From Cryptomeria japonica (lineage: Eukaryota > Streptophyta > Pinopsida > Cupressales > Cupressaceae): 64,000 nt of DNA. Made by a program: the position numbers and the translations under genes. Shown piece after piece: positions 21,041-31,861 of this stretch. The stretch is from NCBI RefSeq assembly GCF_030272615.1, contig NC_081414.1, forward strand, positions 658,640,292 through 658,704,291, in the 5' to 3' direction. The notes below the pieces were generated by a model, which was not told the origin of the DNA, ran no database searches, and was given only the letters and a program-made list of their open reading frames with translations. Every line of letters begins with the position of its first letter. Positions within the stretch are counted from its first letter, which is position 1.

Positions 21041-23475
21041 TCGCTCCTGACCCTTCCAGAGGGTCCAGGGCGAAAATCATTGTAAACCTCTTTTCTCCTC
21101 ATTTTTGACTAAGTGATGCTTTCTAGGGCATGTTTGGAGGTGAATTGATATGTTCTTGCCTGGAGAGGGATTTGATTGATTTTTGAAGAGCAAGATGATA
21201 CCTGAAAGAGGAATTTCGCTCCTGACCCTTCCAAAGGGTCCAGAGCGAATTTCATCCTAAACACTATTTCTTGCCTTGGATAGACTTGCAATCTTGTTCC
21301 TAGCTTAGAAAATGACCTAACTTTGCTTGATGAGGTGGTTTGAAACATGAAAACTAAGCAATTTAGCCTGGAATGGAGATTTCGCTCTTGACCCTTCCGG
21401 AGGGTCCAAAGCGAAAATCTTATTAGAGCTTATTTTTCACTAACTTTGGCTAAGTTTTGATGTGCAGGGTATCTTGGAGGGAGGATTGAACGTTCCTGTC
21501 ACATTTGAAGATTTGGAAAGCATGAGTAAATGAAGAATTTTGGACAAATGGAGAATTTCGCTCCTGACCCTTCCAAAGGGTCTAGAGCGAAATTCCCAAA
21601 TGCTCTCATTTTGCAATGAAAAAGGTCAGGATTTTGGCATGAATGAAACAAGGATATCTTGCTTTTACCTATTGAGGTTGTTTCGACTTGGAAAAATGAA
21701 AGATTTTGCCTAAAAACTAATTTTCGCTCCTAACCCTTCCAGAGGGTCCAGGGCGAAAATTTCTCTAACCACCTATTTTTCTTGCAAAATCAAGTCAAGT
21801 TTTGGTTTTTATGGCTTGGATGAGAGAAGAGTAGTGTCTTTTTCCTTGAGAGGTGAAATCAACTTGAAATAATGATGAATTGAGCCTGAATTAAGAAAAT
21901 CGCTCCTGACCCTTCCAAAGGGTCCAGAGCGAAAATTTCTATAGAGGGCATTTCTTGTCTTGTTTGGTCAAATTGAGGTGTCAAAGGCATGAAGAAGGGA
22001 AGAAAGAGCATGTTTAAACCCTTGAAGATGTTTTAGAAGTAATGAAAATGAAGGATTCTGGTCAAGAAAGACAATTTCGCTCTTAACCCTTCCAGAGGGT
22101 CCAGAGCGAAATTCCTAAAAACACCTATTTTCTTGCAAGGTCAAGGCAACTTTTTAGTTTTTATGGCTTGAATGGGTGTGAGGAAGTGTGTTTTGCCTTT
22201 TGAAGATGATTGAGATTGTCAAGAGGAAGCAATTAAGCCTAGAACATGATTTTCGCTCTTGACCCTTCCAAAGGGTCTAGAGCGAAAATCCTCAAAATTA
22301 TCCTTTCTTCCAAAGTTTGGGCAAAGCTAAGCTTAGACATGGGCGTGAGAAGGCATTTGAATTGCCTTGAAGTGGAATTGGACTGCTAAGAATGCAAATT
22401 TTGAAGCCAAGAGGGAAATTCACTCCTGACCCTTCCAGAGGGTCCAGGGCGAAATTTCCAAATCCTCCTATTTTCCTTGCAGTTCAAGATAAGATTTTGG
22501 TTTTCAGGACTCAAAGAGGAGTAAGGCATGATGTTCTATGCCTTGGAAATGATTTGAAGTTGAAAGGATGAAGGTATTGCCCTAAAACCTAAAAATCGCT
22601 CTTGACCCTTCCTGAGGGTCTAGGGTGAAAATCCTAAAACCAACATGTTCCTTTCAAGTTTGTGCTAAGGCAAGACTAGACCAAGGTAGAAAAGGCCTTT
22701 GAGACCACCTTTGAGTAGATGTTTGTTCCAAAAAATGATGATTCTAGGTCAGAAGAAGAAAATCGCTCCTGACCCTTCCAGAGGGTCTAGGGCAAAAATC
22801 TCAAAATTCCCTATTTTGCCATGCAAGAATAAACCAAGCTTGGGTGGAGTGAATGAAGAAGACCATTGCCTAACCTTGAGTGAAGGATTCAAGACAAAAT
22901 GATGAAGGAGTAAGCCTAAGCAAGGAAAATCGCTCTTGACCCTTCCAAAGGGTCCAGGGCGAAAAACACTAAAGTCACCTTTTCCTCCAAAATTCAAGTA
23001 AAACTAAGCTTGGACTACAATGAAAGAACCTATTTGGAATGCCTTGAAGAGGTTTTGGACCTTCAAAAATAAGAATTTTGAGCTCAGGAGAGAATTTCGC
23101 TTCTGACCCTTCCAAAGGGTCCAGAGCGAAATTCCCAAAAATGCAATATTTCCTTCAAAGTTTTGATAAGCTAACCCAGTGATGGAGAGAAATGAACCCT
23201 GGAGATTGCCTTAAAAGAGGTTAATGATCAAACTAAGGTGAATTTTGGCCTAAAATGTAAAAATCGCTCCTGACCCTTCCAGAGGGTCCAGGGGCGAAAT
23301 TCACATTTTCACCTAATTTCCTCATGTGAAAGACTAAAAATTGAAATGCAAGACTTTGATCAGGGCAAAACAAACATTTCCGGGAGATTTTGGAGTGAAG
23401 GGAATGAGGTATTCAAGACCTAATTGGAAAAATCACTCCTGACCCTTCCAAAGGGTCCAGGGCGAAATCATCAAA
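21041..23475. repeat. 15-unit array with conserved hairpin, about 166-178 bp period
   Basis: A 34-36 bp core recurs at 21041, 21216, 21382, 21558, 21724, 21900, 22078, 22253, 22420, 22596, 22763, 22930, 23097, 23264 and 23433. The core is an interrupted palindrome: TTTCGCTC, two unpaired bases, GACCCTT, CCA, AAGGGTC, two bases, GAGCGAAA. Spacers of about 135 bp are related but far more diverged than the core. Several substitutions (GAGCGA/GGGCGA, AAAGGG/AGAGGG) swap Watson-Crick for GU pairs; others break the outer stem. No coding frame crosses the array. Confidence 0.85.
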
Positions 23476-23999
23476 AAACCTATCATTCAACCTTGATTGA
23501 TTAAGTTTAGGGCAAATTGCAAGATTGTAAAGACAAAGACATGGAAATTTGCAAATGTAGGTTGAGAAAATTTCAATTTCATCAAGAGAACAAGCATCGA
23601 TAAGGGGTTCAAACAAGTCTTGAAGTGAATCTAGACCTTCATCACTTTGAATATTTCAAAGCCTAAGGAGAAAGGAAATTTTATTAAGACTCAATCAAAC
23701 CTCCATATTCCTAAATTTTCACCAAATTTGCCAAAATTAAGACATTTGAGGAAGCTAGATCAAATTCGCATGAATTAAGGCCTTTACCGTTTAATTAATT
23801 AATTTTTAAGCCTTAATATAAATATAAAATCCACCTCGGAAGCCTTGAAATTAATTTTAAATTAAAAAAAATTATAGGTGAGCGGTCAAAATCCATTTAT
23901 TTGCTTCTACAAGCAAGTCGGCCTCTTTCTAAAGGGAATTTTATTTGTTTTATTGCTAAAAACCTAGGTCGGCCTCATGGTTGATTAGGGTGAGTGCCC

Positions 24000-24007
24000 T
24001 ATATAAG
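24000..24007 (+). promoter_or_regulatory. TATA box of the copy III ORF promoter
   Basis: CCCTATATAAGAGAGG lies about 300 bp upstream of the leader intron donor. This is the expected distance for a transcript that starts near 24030, splices 24302-24535 and begins translation at 24543. Confidence 0.55.
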
Positions 24008-24301
24008 AGAGGAGTATTGTTTCAAAATGCAAATCATTAATTCATTGTTCTAAATGCGATTTTGAGGAGCAGAATGGAGGAGCGAAATCTAGCAGATTGG
24101 AGGCGAATTTCTTACTAAGTTGGAGGCTAAATTTCCAGAATTTGCTAAGTGGTTGGAGGTTAGTGGAAGGCGAACTTCTTTTGAAGGCTAATCAAGACAT
24201 AATTCATCCAAAGGGAGACCAAAGTCCAATCCTTATCCAGCAAGATCTGATCTTCTTTCTTCCATTTTCCAAGGTTCATAGTTAAGCTTTCAAAGGAGGA
24301 G

Positions 24302-24535
24302 GTATGAGGAATCAATTTTTTGAAGTTCTCATTCAAGACTTATTTTGATTTCATAGCAATCTTTTAAAGTCTAAGTCTTGAAAAATCTAATTTCCATTCA
24401 TAATTAATTTGAAAGTTTATAATTCTTGGATTTTGTCATTCTCAAATTAATGTTTTGAATTATTCCCTTGAAAGGTCTTAAATTCTATGCCTTAAGGTAT
24501 GATGCTTAAAGACTAATTTTAAATTTTTTGTGTAG
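24302..24535 (+). other. Leader intron upstream of the copy III ORF
   Basis: Donor GGAG/GTATGAGG and acceptor TTTTTTGTGTAG/GCATC flank a 234-bp T-rich segment; the ATG lies 7 bp beyond the acceptor. Copies I and II also have an acceptor-like AG close before the ATG, so a spliced 5' UTR seems to be a family trait. Not tested against RNA. Confidence 0.55.
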
Positions 24536-24542
24536 GCATCAA

Positions 24543-27500
24543 ATGACAACCCCCAAAGCCGGAGGATCTACTAGTCGGCAGGCTCTCATCAAGGAAGATC
24601 AGAGGAGCGACGAATTGGAGACCAGGATCGTGTCCAAGTGGAATAATATCGGAGACACCAACTTAGGAAACTTCAATGTGAAGAAGTTTTGAGAGGTCCC
24701 CTACATTGGCAAGCCATCACCTGTTGCGAGGAGGATAATTGAGAGTGGCATCATCAAGGCTCCAGGTTTCCCTCCCGCAGTCAAGTGTCATGAGTTGATG
24801 ATCGAGTGTGCCCGCCACTATGACTCACAATCAAGGACGATCGTAACCAAGGACGGGAACATCTTAGCCTACCTTTCAGAAGAAGCTATAGGCGAAGCTC
24901 TTCATCTTCCAGACCATAAAGACATGATCTACAAGAGCTTGGAAGGAGCAAGGCCGATCTATGAAGATGATCCCGAGTCTTGTTTGAACTTCATCAATAA
25001 GAATTGGTTGCTCAAAAGTCGGCCTCGCCTGAACAAGATTCCCAATACACCACATAGGATTGACTTCCAGGAGGAATACAGGGACTTGATAACTTTGCTC
25101 AATCGAGTTACAGGTGCTTCTCAAGCCTTCTTCTTCGACAAGTGGATGTTCTTCTTCATACAAGTGATAGTCCAAGGAAAAGGAATGCTTCATTGGGCCA
25201 GAATCATTAGCAATTGTCTGGACGTACAGTTGAGAAGGCTAAGACCCACCAAATCATTCCACATGAGCTCATATGTTATATATGCCTTGGTCAGGAGTTT
25301 CGAGTATGCAGGGCTACCTCACAGAGGAGTGATTGGAAGAGGACCCAGAGAAATAAGAGTTTGTGATTCTTATGTTCAATTGCATCATCCGCCTAGAAGT
25401 GACTACAAGTTAGTCAATGACACCTTCACGATGAACATTACCAGCATATTGCAAGGTGGGATTCACAATCGACTGTCTCTGGATGCACAAGAGCTTGTGA
25501 AGAAGCATGGTGCATGGTTCATTCAGTTTCAAAAATTCACGTACATCAGAGTTCATGGGTGTCCTTCACCTCGCTACATGTTGCCAAGATATCCAACAGA
25601 CAGGATAGTACTACTTGAGGTAACCAGACAATTGGCAGCTTATGCGAAGGCATCTTGACACAAGCATGGAAATGGAATTCCCGTGCCCATCATACTAGGG
25701 AATTCAATTGAAGTGTGTCCTAATACTCAAGCCGCGGAAGATGCAGAAAATGAATTATCTTTATACTCATTCACATCCTTTGCCTCGCAAGAGAATTTTG
25801 ATCCTCATGGTTATATGGAGGAGACAGTCGGCAGGAAGTACAAGCATGAGTTTCAGGTGGAGGACTTTTGGATGAATCTCCCAGGTGATTTAGAGGTCAA
25901 AAGAAAGATGCATTCCAGGCTACTCTTAGATCTCATCAGGAAATGCAAAGTTTATAGAGTAGCCGATCAAGCCCAGGATAATGGTAGATACCTCCAGTCA
26001 TCCTATGAGAAAGAAGACAAAGAAGTGAAGATAGATTGGAATGAGCCTGAGGTTTTAGACTTGAGAGCTTTGATGGCTCCCGTTTTATCCTGCACTCGCA
26101 GATGGGTGGATGTACAACATCAAAAGTTGAAGGAGCAGAATGTATCAATGACATTCACTTTGGAGGCAAGACCAGAAGAAGGAGAAGCAAGTGTGAGTGA
26201 GAATACTTCTCATTCCAAAGGCTCAAAGAGGAAAGGAGGACCTGAGAAGAGAGAACCGTCCAAGAAGAAGCAGAAAACGAATCCTGATCGCCCACCAAGC
26301 ACATCTTCTAGGCATGAAAAGGAAGCAAGTCAAGGGGAAGATCAGAGGCAGATAATATATGAAATTGATGAGTCTATGGAATCCATGGTACAAAATGATA
26401 AACAGGAGAAAGGACAGACACCTCAGCATTCATCAAGTCAATCTCCCCAAGTTGGTGCTAATGAGCAACATGAAGAAAAGAATGATGATGAAGCAACATC
26501 TCCTTTCCGGGAAGATAGACCACTACCTAAAGAAATACAAGTGAGGGAAACAAGATCTGCCATTCCTGATTGGCTGAAAGAGAGACTGACAAGGGTAGTT
26601 GTGGTTGAAGAAGAAGAAGATATGTTTGACTTGGAAAGCCTTATAGGAAATTCTCATGAGGTAATGGAGAAGAAGAAGGCCACAAAGATGTCTAAGGTAA
26701 TTAGAGATGAGACAGGATCCAGGAAAGTGCAGGTAGCTACACTAGTGGTAGACAAATATGAGGATGAGATTCTTGCAGAAGAGTATGACTTAGAAACATT
26801 TGAGCTGGGTCCACTTACCTCCAAGCAAGTGATGGAAGAAGCAACTGATTCATTTGAAGCACTTAAAGACAAACTTAAAGAAGAAATGGAAAAGAATAAG
26901 AAGCTTGAGAGGGAGGTCAGTGCTTGGAGGAACTATTTTAGTCATCTTAATCAGCCCTTGAGACGTCAGGATCTAGCAGTATCTCCTTTACAAGCACTCC
27001 CTCTTGAATCAGTAGTTGAGGCAGAAAGGGTGAAGAGCTTGGTTCAACTTATGAGTTCTTGGATTGATAAATCTCACAAGGTAGCCGTTGAATTTGCAAC
27101 AAGAATGATGAAGACAGTTCATCGAGCTATCCAGGTCCTTGAGATTATCCATAATCTAATGATAACTGTAGCTATATTCACTCACACTAGAGATGTTATC
27201 ATCCCAGTTGTACAAGTGATAAGAGAAACACCAAGACGGATTCTGGCACAAGAAAAGATAATGGATGGAGGAACCCATAACCTCCTACAGTGGTCAGCTC
27301 TGCTCCAGATGAAGGAGGTCCTTTTTGAAGACGTCAATACCAGATGCAGCTGAGTTGAAGGCATCATTCATCCAATTCAAGATAAGGTGTTTGAGGTGTT
27401 GTGTACCATTCTTGACAGGCGGATCGAGATCGAGACAGATGTGGACATCCAAGAGTTGGAGGATAGAATCAAGGTCATCTTTTGCAAGAAAGAAAACATC

Positions 27501-27749
27501 ATCACAGATAAGCAACGAGATCAAATGTACACTACTATGTTCTTGATTGAGAAGACTAAAGAACTCGAACCTGGATGGGAGACGACTCTTCTCACTGCTT
27601 TTGATCAAGTCCTTCACTTGGAAGAACGAATGAAGAATCTTCCTGAGATTCCCATTGCTGAGATTGAGGGAATTGTGTCCAGATTCATTGAATATGCTAA
27701 GAAAGAGCATAGGAAAGGGAACAAAATTCTAGATGAAAAGTTGTTATAG
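24543..27749 (+). pseudogene. TGCA-ORF protein gene, copy III (three in-frame TGA)
   Basis: One frame of 1,069 codons interrupted only by TGA at 24690, 25656 and 27351. All three are the type produced when a CGA arginine codon is deaminated. Regions: residues 20-50 (SKWNNIGDTN); 80-130 (MIECARHYDSQSRTIVTKDG, then EEAIGEALHLPD); 180-260 (WARIISNCLDVQL, FHMSSYVIYALVRSFEY); 340-360 (YPTDRIVLLEVTRQL); a basic stretch near 560-580 (KRKGGPEKREPSKKKQK, possible nuclear signal); SAIPDWLKERL near 672; coiled coil from about 770. No zinc knuckle, protease, RT or integrase. Likely TE structural protein; biochemical role unknown. It could also be expressed by stop-codon readthrough, but decay is more likely. 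Confidence 0.75.
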
Positions 27750-27942
27750 GATGATGTGGTAACTTAATTCCTATTGGTCTACGTCTCCTCGGTATTTGTG
27801 CCAATTCTTTATTGGCTATGGATTAGTAATGTTTATCTAAATGGGGACTTTTTTTGTAACAAACCCTAATTAGGGTTTAGGTGTGAAAATCTCAGCCGTT
27901 GATCTTCTTTTGATCCGGGCCATTCATTGTATTTGAGGATGC

Positions 27943-28105
27943 TATATATACCCTCACTCATTTCATTTTAAAGAGTTAGAGAAGTTAGAGAAAAGAGAGA
28001 GAGCTTAGAGAGAAGAAAGTTAGAAAGTTATTGTTGTAGCAAGATTGAGTAGTGAAGAAAGAATTTTGAACAATTGTTGTCCATTTGGCTATGAGATCAA
28101 TAAAA
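27943..28105 (+). promoter_or_regulatory. LTR-like promoter and poly(A) signals in copy III tail
   Basis: TATATATA at 27943-27950 is followed 150 bp later by AATAAAATAC at 28099, a start-then-poly(A) spacing like the R region of an LTR. The copy II tail has a matching TATA box near 17757 and the same upstream AACCCTAATTAGGG and GGCCATTCATT elements. It faces out of the element, so a transcript would run into flanking DNA, as from a solo LTR. Confidence 0.45.
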
Positions 28106-28832
28106 TACTAAAGTTATGGTGTTTTATTGCAATACTTGTGGCTATCCTCATGATTGTTTATCTTCTTGAATCACTCTCAGTTGAAATAGCATTTAAGTTT
28201 TAAGTTTGAACGATGAAGTGTTGTGCTTGATCTTTGATAAGATTCTCATTCCAAACCACTAGCTTCTTACTGATTGTGAGGACGCCTTGTGTGGTCAACT
28301 GGAAACATTGAGATTGATTAAGAATTCAATCATTCTTGGAAGTATTGATAGGTATTTCTATGATAGTATCTATATCCTTGATGATTTGAAAGTTATTGAA
28401 TCCCCTTAGAAGATCACATCAATTCCAGTAGAGTTGTAATTTCTTGGCTATACTGAAATTGGTAGAATCTTATCAAGCCTAGTCTTCATTGAGTCATTCT
28501 TAGGATTAGTTCAAGTATTCCTTCCTTGAAACCCTTATCTTTTGACATTTTTTGAAATCTGTTAGTGTTAGGAAAATCCTGTTCTTGCATTTGGAAAGAA
28601 AGTAACCTGGACAAGCTTTCTCTGAAAGTACGTAAGGCCCCTTGAAGAAACAACATACACAATGACCACTGGTGCTTATCCACACGTAGAGATCCTACAA
28701 AAAGAACCTTGAAGTCATCCCGATTGATCCTTTCGCGACATCTTCAACATTCAGAGACTTTATTCAAGAGAGGATAAGATACCTCTGGGTATTTTATTCT
28801 GTGTTTGGTCGTGTACAAAATACACATCAACA

Positions 28833-29334
28833 TGTCCCCAATGTCCTCCTTGAAGTATGCTTGCATTAGGCTCTTTCTCTGGAGTTTGGAGGTGCCCTTC
28901 CTCGGTTTGTCTAGCCAAGAATGGTTAACTATGGCATCATATTCCTCTAGGTGGTTCTGGTACAGACTGTCAGCTTCGTCCTTAGTCATATACACTGTGT
29001 TGTGGTACTCTGGGATCCTGAAGGCCTCATCGCTGACATTTGCCAACACTCTTCCATTAGGTGCAACAATGTCCTTATTGATGGGGTTGTAGTGTTTGGC
29101 ACATTCGACTACTAGTTCATTGCACTGCATAGTGGGGAGGAAGCCAGCAACATGCACGATACCGCTCTTCATCATCTTTCGCGCAATGGTGGTAGGCACA
29201 AGGTTGTCCAGACCAAACATTCGCTTCTTAAATTCCCTCAGATTGATGTGTTCGAGGTTGGTGTCGCTAATGTTCTTCCACTTTGAAGTCATCCTCGACT
29301 CTGGAGGAGCATCTTTGTCTACCTGGAATTTCAT
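28833..29334 (-). pseudogene. TGCA-ORF protein gene, copy II, 5' portion
   Basis: ATG at 29334 follows a splice acceptor (GCCTGCAG, minus strand) about 15 bp upstream, as in copy III. The encoded N-terminus (SKWKNISDTNLEHINLREF) matches copy III (SKWNNIGDTNLGNFNVKKF) and copy I. Open frame past 28833 belongs to inserted copy III and is not part of the gene. See the 3' portion for the rest. Confidence 0.75.
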
Positions 29335-30299
29335 AATGTCTAGGGCCTGCAGGCAAACAATGAAATTTTAAAGTTAGAAAATAATTTGCAAAGTTTTGAA
29401 AATAACGGGGCTGCGAAATGGCTAAGTGTTGGAAAATTTTCCATTTTTATTCTCATACTTAGCCATAAAAATCGAATTTTCACCTTAAAACTCTCAGTCT
29501 TAAGGCTGGTTGTGGTTACCACCAAGTGTCAAAACTCTAAAAAAATTTCATACTTAGCCAAAGAAAATGATTTTCTTTCTCCAAAATTTTTGAAAAATTC
29601 ATTTATTAAATTCTGGAAAATATTTAGAGAATTCATAGTTTTGATTTCACCTTTGACTTGGATAGAAGTAAGGCTAGAATTTTCTCCAGATTACTCAGAA
29701 AATTCAGAAAAATTTAGATAATTCTTCCTCGTGCTAGTTGCCTTTCTCCAAAAATCTGTAAAACTTTTGCCCAAAAAAAAGTTGTCCAACTTCCAGCAAT
29801 AGCTAAAATTTTCTCCAGATGATCTTCAAACTGACATACTTTACTAAGCTCTCCTTAGTAACTTTGAACTTCTTGGTGTAATAATGAAGTTGATAATGAA
29901 GTATTTGTAGACAAGGTTAAGTAGAAACCCTTATAATCATCCAACTCATACTTCTAATTTTAACTTCATGTTTCCCAGTTTTAAGACAATATGTCAAAAA
30001 AAAACTTTCCATTTTGATTTAAGTTTGAAGATATTTATCAATTCTCCAATATTCCCTTTCAAAAAAAAAACTTTCCATTTTGATTTAATATCTCAATAAT
30101 CTTTCAATATTCTTTCAATATTCTCTTCCTCCAAAAAAGCTTTCCATTTTGGATTTATTTTGAAGATATTTAATAATCCTGAGATATTTTCTTCATTTTG
30201 GATTTAATTTTGAAATCTTTGTGGATTTTTGTGACATCATGTTGACTTGGTTTGACCTTCCATGTGTAGGTGGACTTTTGGAAGTTTATCTTCATCTTC

Positions 30300-31030
30300 T
30301 CCAAGTTTTGGCGGACTTTGCCTACCTTCTCCAAGGTATGGCGGAGTTTAGAGGGCCTTCCCATGTGTATGGCGGACTTTGGAAGGTGCTCTTGGGCGGA
30401 CTTTGGTGGCTTCTCCATCATTTGAAGACCTTGGGTAGAGTTTTGAAGGTCTTCCACATGTTTTGCTAGGGACACCAAGGGCTACTAAGACATGGCGGAG
30501 TTTGAAGAGGGCTCAAGGCATGGCTCCCACCTTGGGCGGACTTTGGAGACACCTCCTAGGGCGGACTTCTAGCAACATCCTCTAGAGCGGACTTTAGGCA
30601 AAGCTCCCACCTTGGGCGGACTTTAGACAAGGCTCCTCATGGCCTAGGCGGACTTTGAAGGTTGCTCCCAACACTTAAGACCTTGGGCGGACTTCGAGCA
30701 CCTCTCCTCATGGCCCTCTAACCTATGGCGGAGTTTAAACACCCCTCCTCATGGCCCCCTAACCTATGGCGGACTTTGGTGGTGTCTCCCCAAATACCTC
30801 CAAGACAGTGGCGGACTTTGGAGTGTTGGTCTTCATGGCCTCCCAACCTTGGCGGACTTTGGAGAGTTCTCCCACATGGCCTCCCAATGCATGGTGGACT
30901 TTGGAGAGTGCTCCCACATGGCCTCCCAATGCATGGCGGACTTTGGAGAGTGCTCCCACATGGCCTCCCAATGCATGGCGGACTTTGGATGGTCTTCAAC
31001 ACATGGTCTCCCGTATCGTCGTGGAGTTTG
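30300..31030. repeat. Minisatellite of copy II (GGCGGACTTTGG units)
   Basis: About 18 units contain GGCGGACTTTGGA; the first are irregular (23-60 bp apart) and the last four are exactly 42 bp apart (30851, 30893, 30935, 30977) and nearly identical, showing recent local amplification. Open frames on both strands through the array (Leu/Met/Ala-Ser-Gln repeats and complements) are artefacts. It occupies the copy II slot that holds the hairpin array in copy III. Confidence 0.8.
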
Positions 31031-31149
31031 AGCCTGCAACAATACTTCAAAACCCTTGTTAGCCAGACTTACAAGAATTTTAAGAGAAATTTCAAAATTT
31101 CACAGCTTAATCAAATTTAACTGGATTAACTTGAAATTTGAAATCCATG

Positions 31150-31495
31150 CCTAGGTAGATCATCTGAAGCAGTTCAAAACTTGGAATTTTCAAGTTCCGG
31201 TCGAAGCTGGTCAGTGGTGCAAGTGTAAACTGTAGGTTTACATCCTGAAAAAGCAAAAAAGCCTAAAATCTAGGGATTTAGCTTTTTAGGTCAAAAGTTG
31301 GAATTTTTGAGTTTTGGTCGAAGCTGGTCAGTGGTGCAAGTGTAAACCCTAGGTTTGCATGCTGAGAAAGCAAAAAAGCCTAAAATCTAGGGATTTAGCT
31401 TTTTAGGTCAAAACTTGGAATTTTCGAGTTCCGGTCAAAGCTGGTCAGTGGTGCAAGTGTAAACCCTAGGTTTGCATCTCGAAAAAGCAAAAAGC
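31150..31495. repeat. Three tandem units of about 130 bp in copy II
   Basis: Three near-identical copies of a unit containing GAAGCTGGTCAGTGGTGCAA, GTGTAAACCCTAGGTTTGCA and AAAAAGCCTAAAATCTAGGG. They lie between the GGCGGACTTTGG array and the conserved element start. Few differences between units indicate a recent duplication. Confidence 0.75.
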
Positions 31496-31861
31496 AAACA
31501 TCCCTAAAAAATAGGGAAAACTTTGGATTGGGCTAAAAATGCCAAAAACAAAACTTCCTAAAAAATAGGAAAAAGCAAAAAACAAACTTTCCAAGAATAG
31601 AATGTTGCCCAAATTCGTCCAAATCAATTGTGATCTTCGTCCTTTGGCCTTTCTAAGCACTTTGGTGGTGTTCGCATTCCGGAATCACATAACTTGCAAA
31701 AACTAACTTTCAATCGCCAGGGCCTGAAATGCTCTGAACTGGACAAGGCTTGGGGAAACTGCAGCAAAAGGTCATAGGACACTAACAAAACCCTAGAAAG
31801 CTGGAAAAGAGAGGGTCCCCATTTGTAATGGGCGATGTGTGAAAAAGGTCACAACAAGTAG

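Larger units (their letters stand above)
20574..28832 (+). mobile_element. TGCA-ORF element, copy III
   Basis: An 8,259-bp plus-strand insertion in the copy II ORF, starting TGTTGTGACCATTTCACAC and ending ACACATCAACA, with TGTCC duplicated (20569-20573 and 28833-28837). Contents in order: conserved start with a GGGGACCCCC block, a 15-unit hairpin array (21041-23470), a TATA box near 24000, a leader with a 234-bp intron, an ORF of 1,069 codons, a tail with AACCCTAATTAGGGTTT, a second TATA box at 27943-27950, an AATAAA at 28099, and about 730 bp to the end. Self-comparison by eye finds no direct LTR pair. The TG..CA ends and 5-bp duplication imply retroviral-type integration. Confidence 0.85.
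17027..31856 (-). mobile_element. TGCA-ORF element, copy II (interrupted by copy III)
   Basis: On the minus strand it starts TGTTGTGACCTTTTTCACAC at 31856 and ends ACACCAACA at 17027, with the duplication AGTAG on both sides (17022-17026 and 31857-31861). Own length is about 6.57 kb after removing copy III. Order: conserved start, three 130-bp repeats, the GGCGGACTTTGG array, intron acceptor, ORF, then a tail with AACCCTAATTAGGG, a TATA box near 17757-17765 and about 730 bp to the end. Copies II and III match over the first 45 and last 85 bp and in the ORF. No LTR pair, RT or integrase is visible. Confidence 0.8.

Noticed and set aside
21041-23475. CRISPR-like look (palindromic repeats with regular spacers)
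   Set aside because: Spacers of about 135 bp are related to each other, the period is nucleosome-sized, and the setting is a plant transposable element with no cas genes. It is a tandem repeat.
28744-28832. C-terminal residues of the ORF ending at 28744
   Set aside because: They are translated from copy III tail sequence past its CAACA edge, not from the family gene.
30717-31120. Repetitive ORFs of 98-131 codons on both strands
   Set aside because: Products of 42-bp tandem units, divisible by three, so all frames stay open. Not genes.
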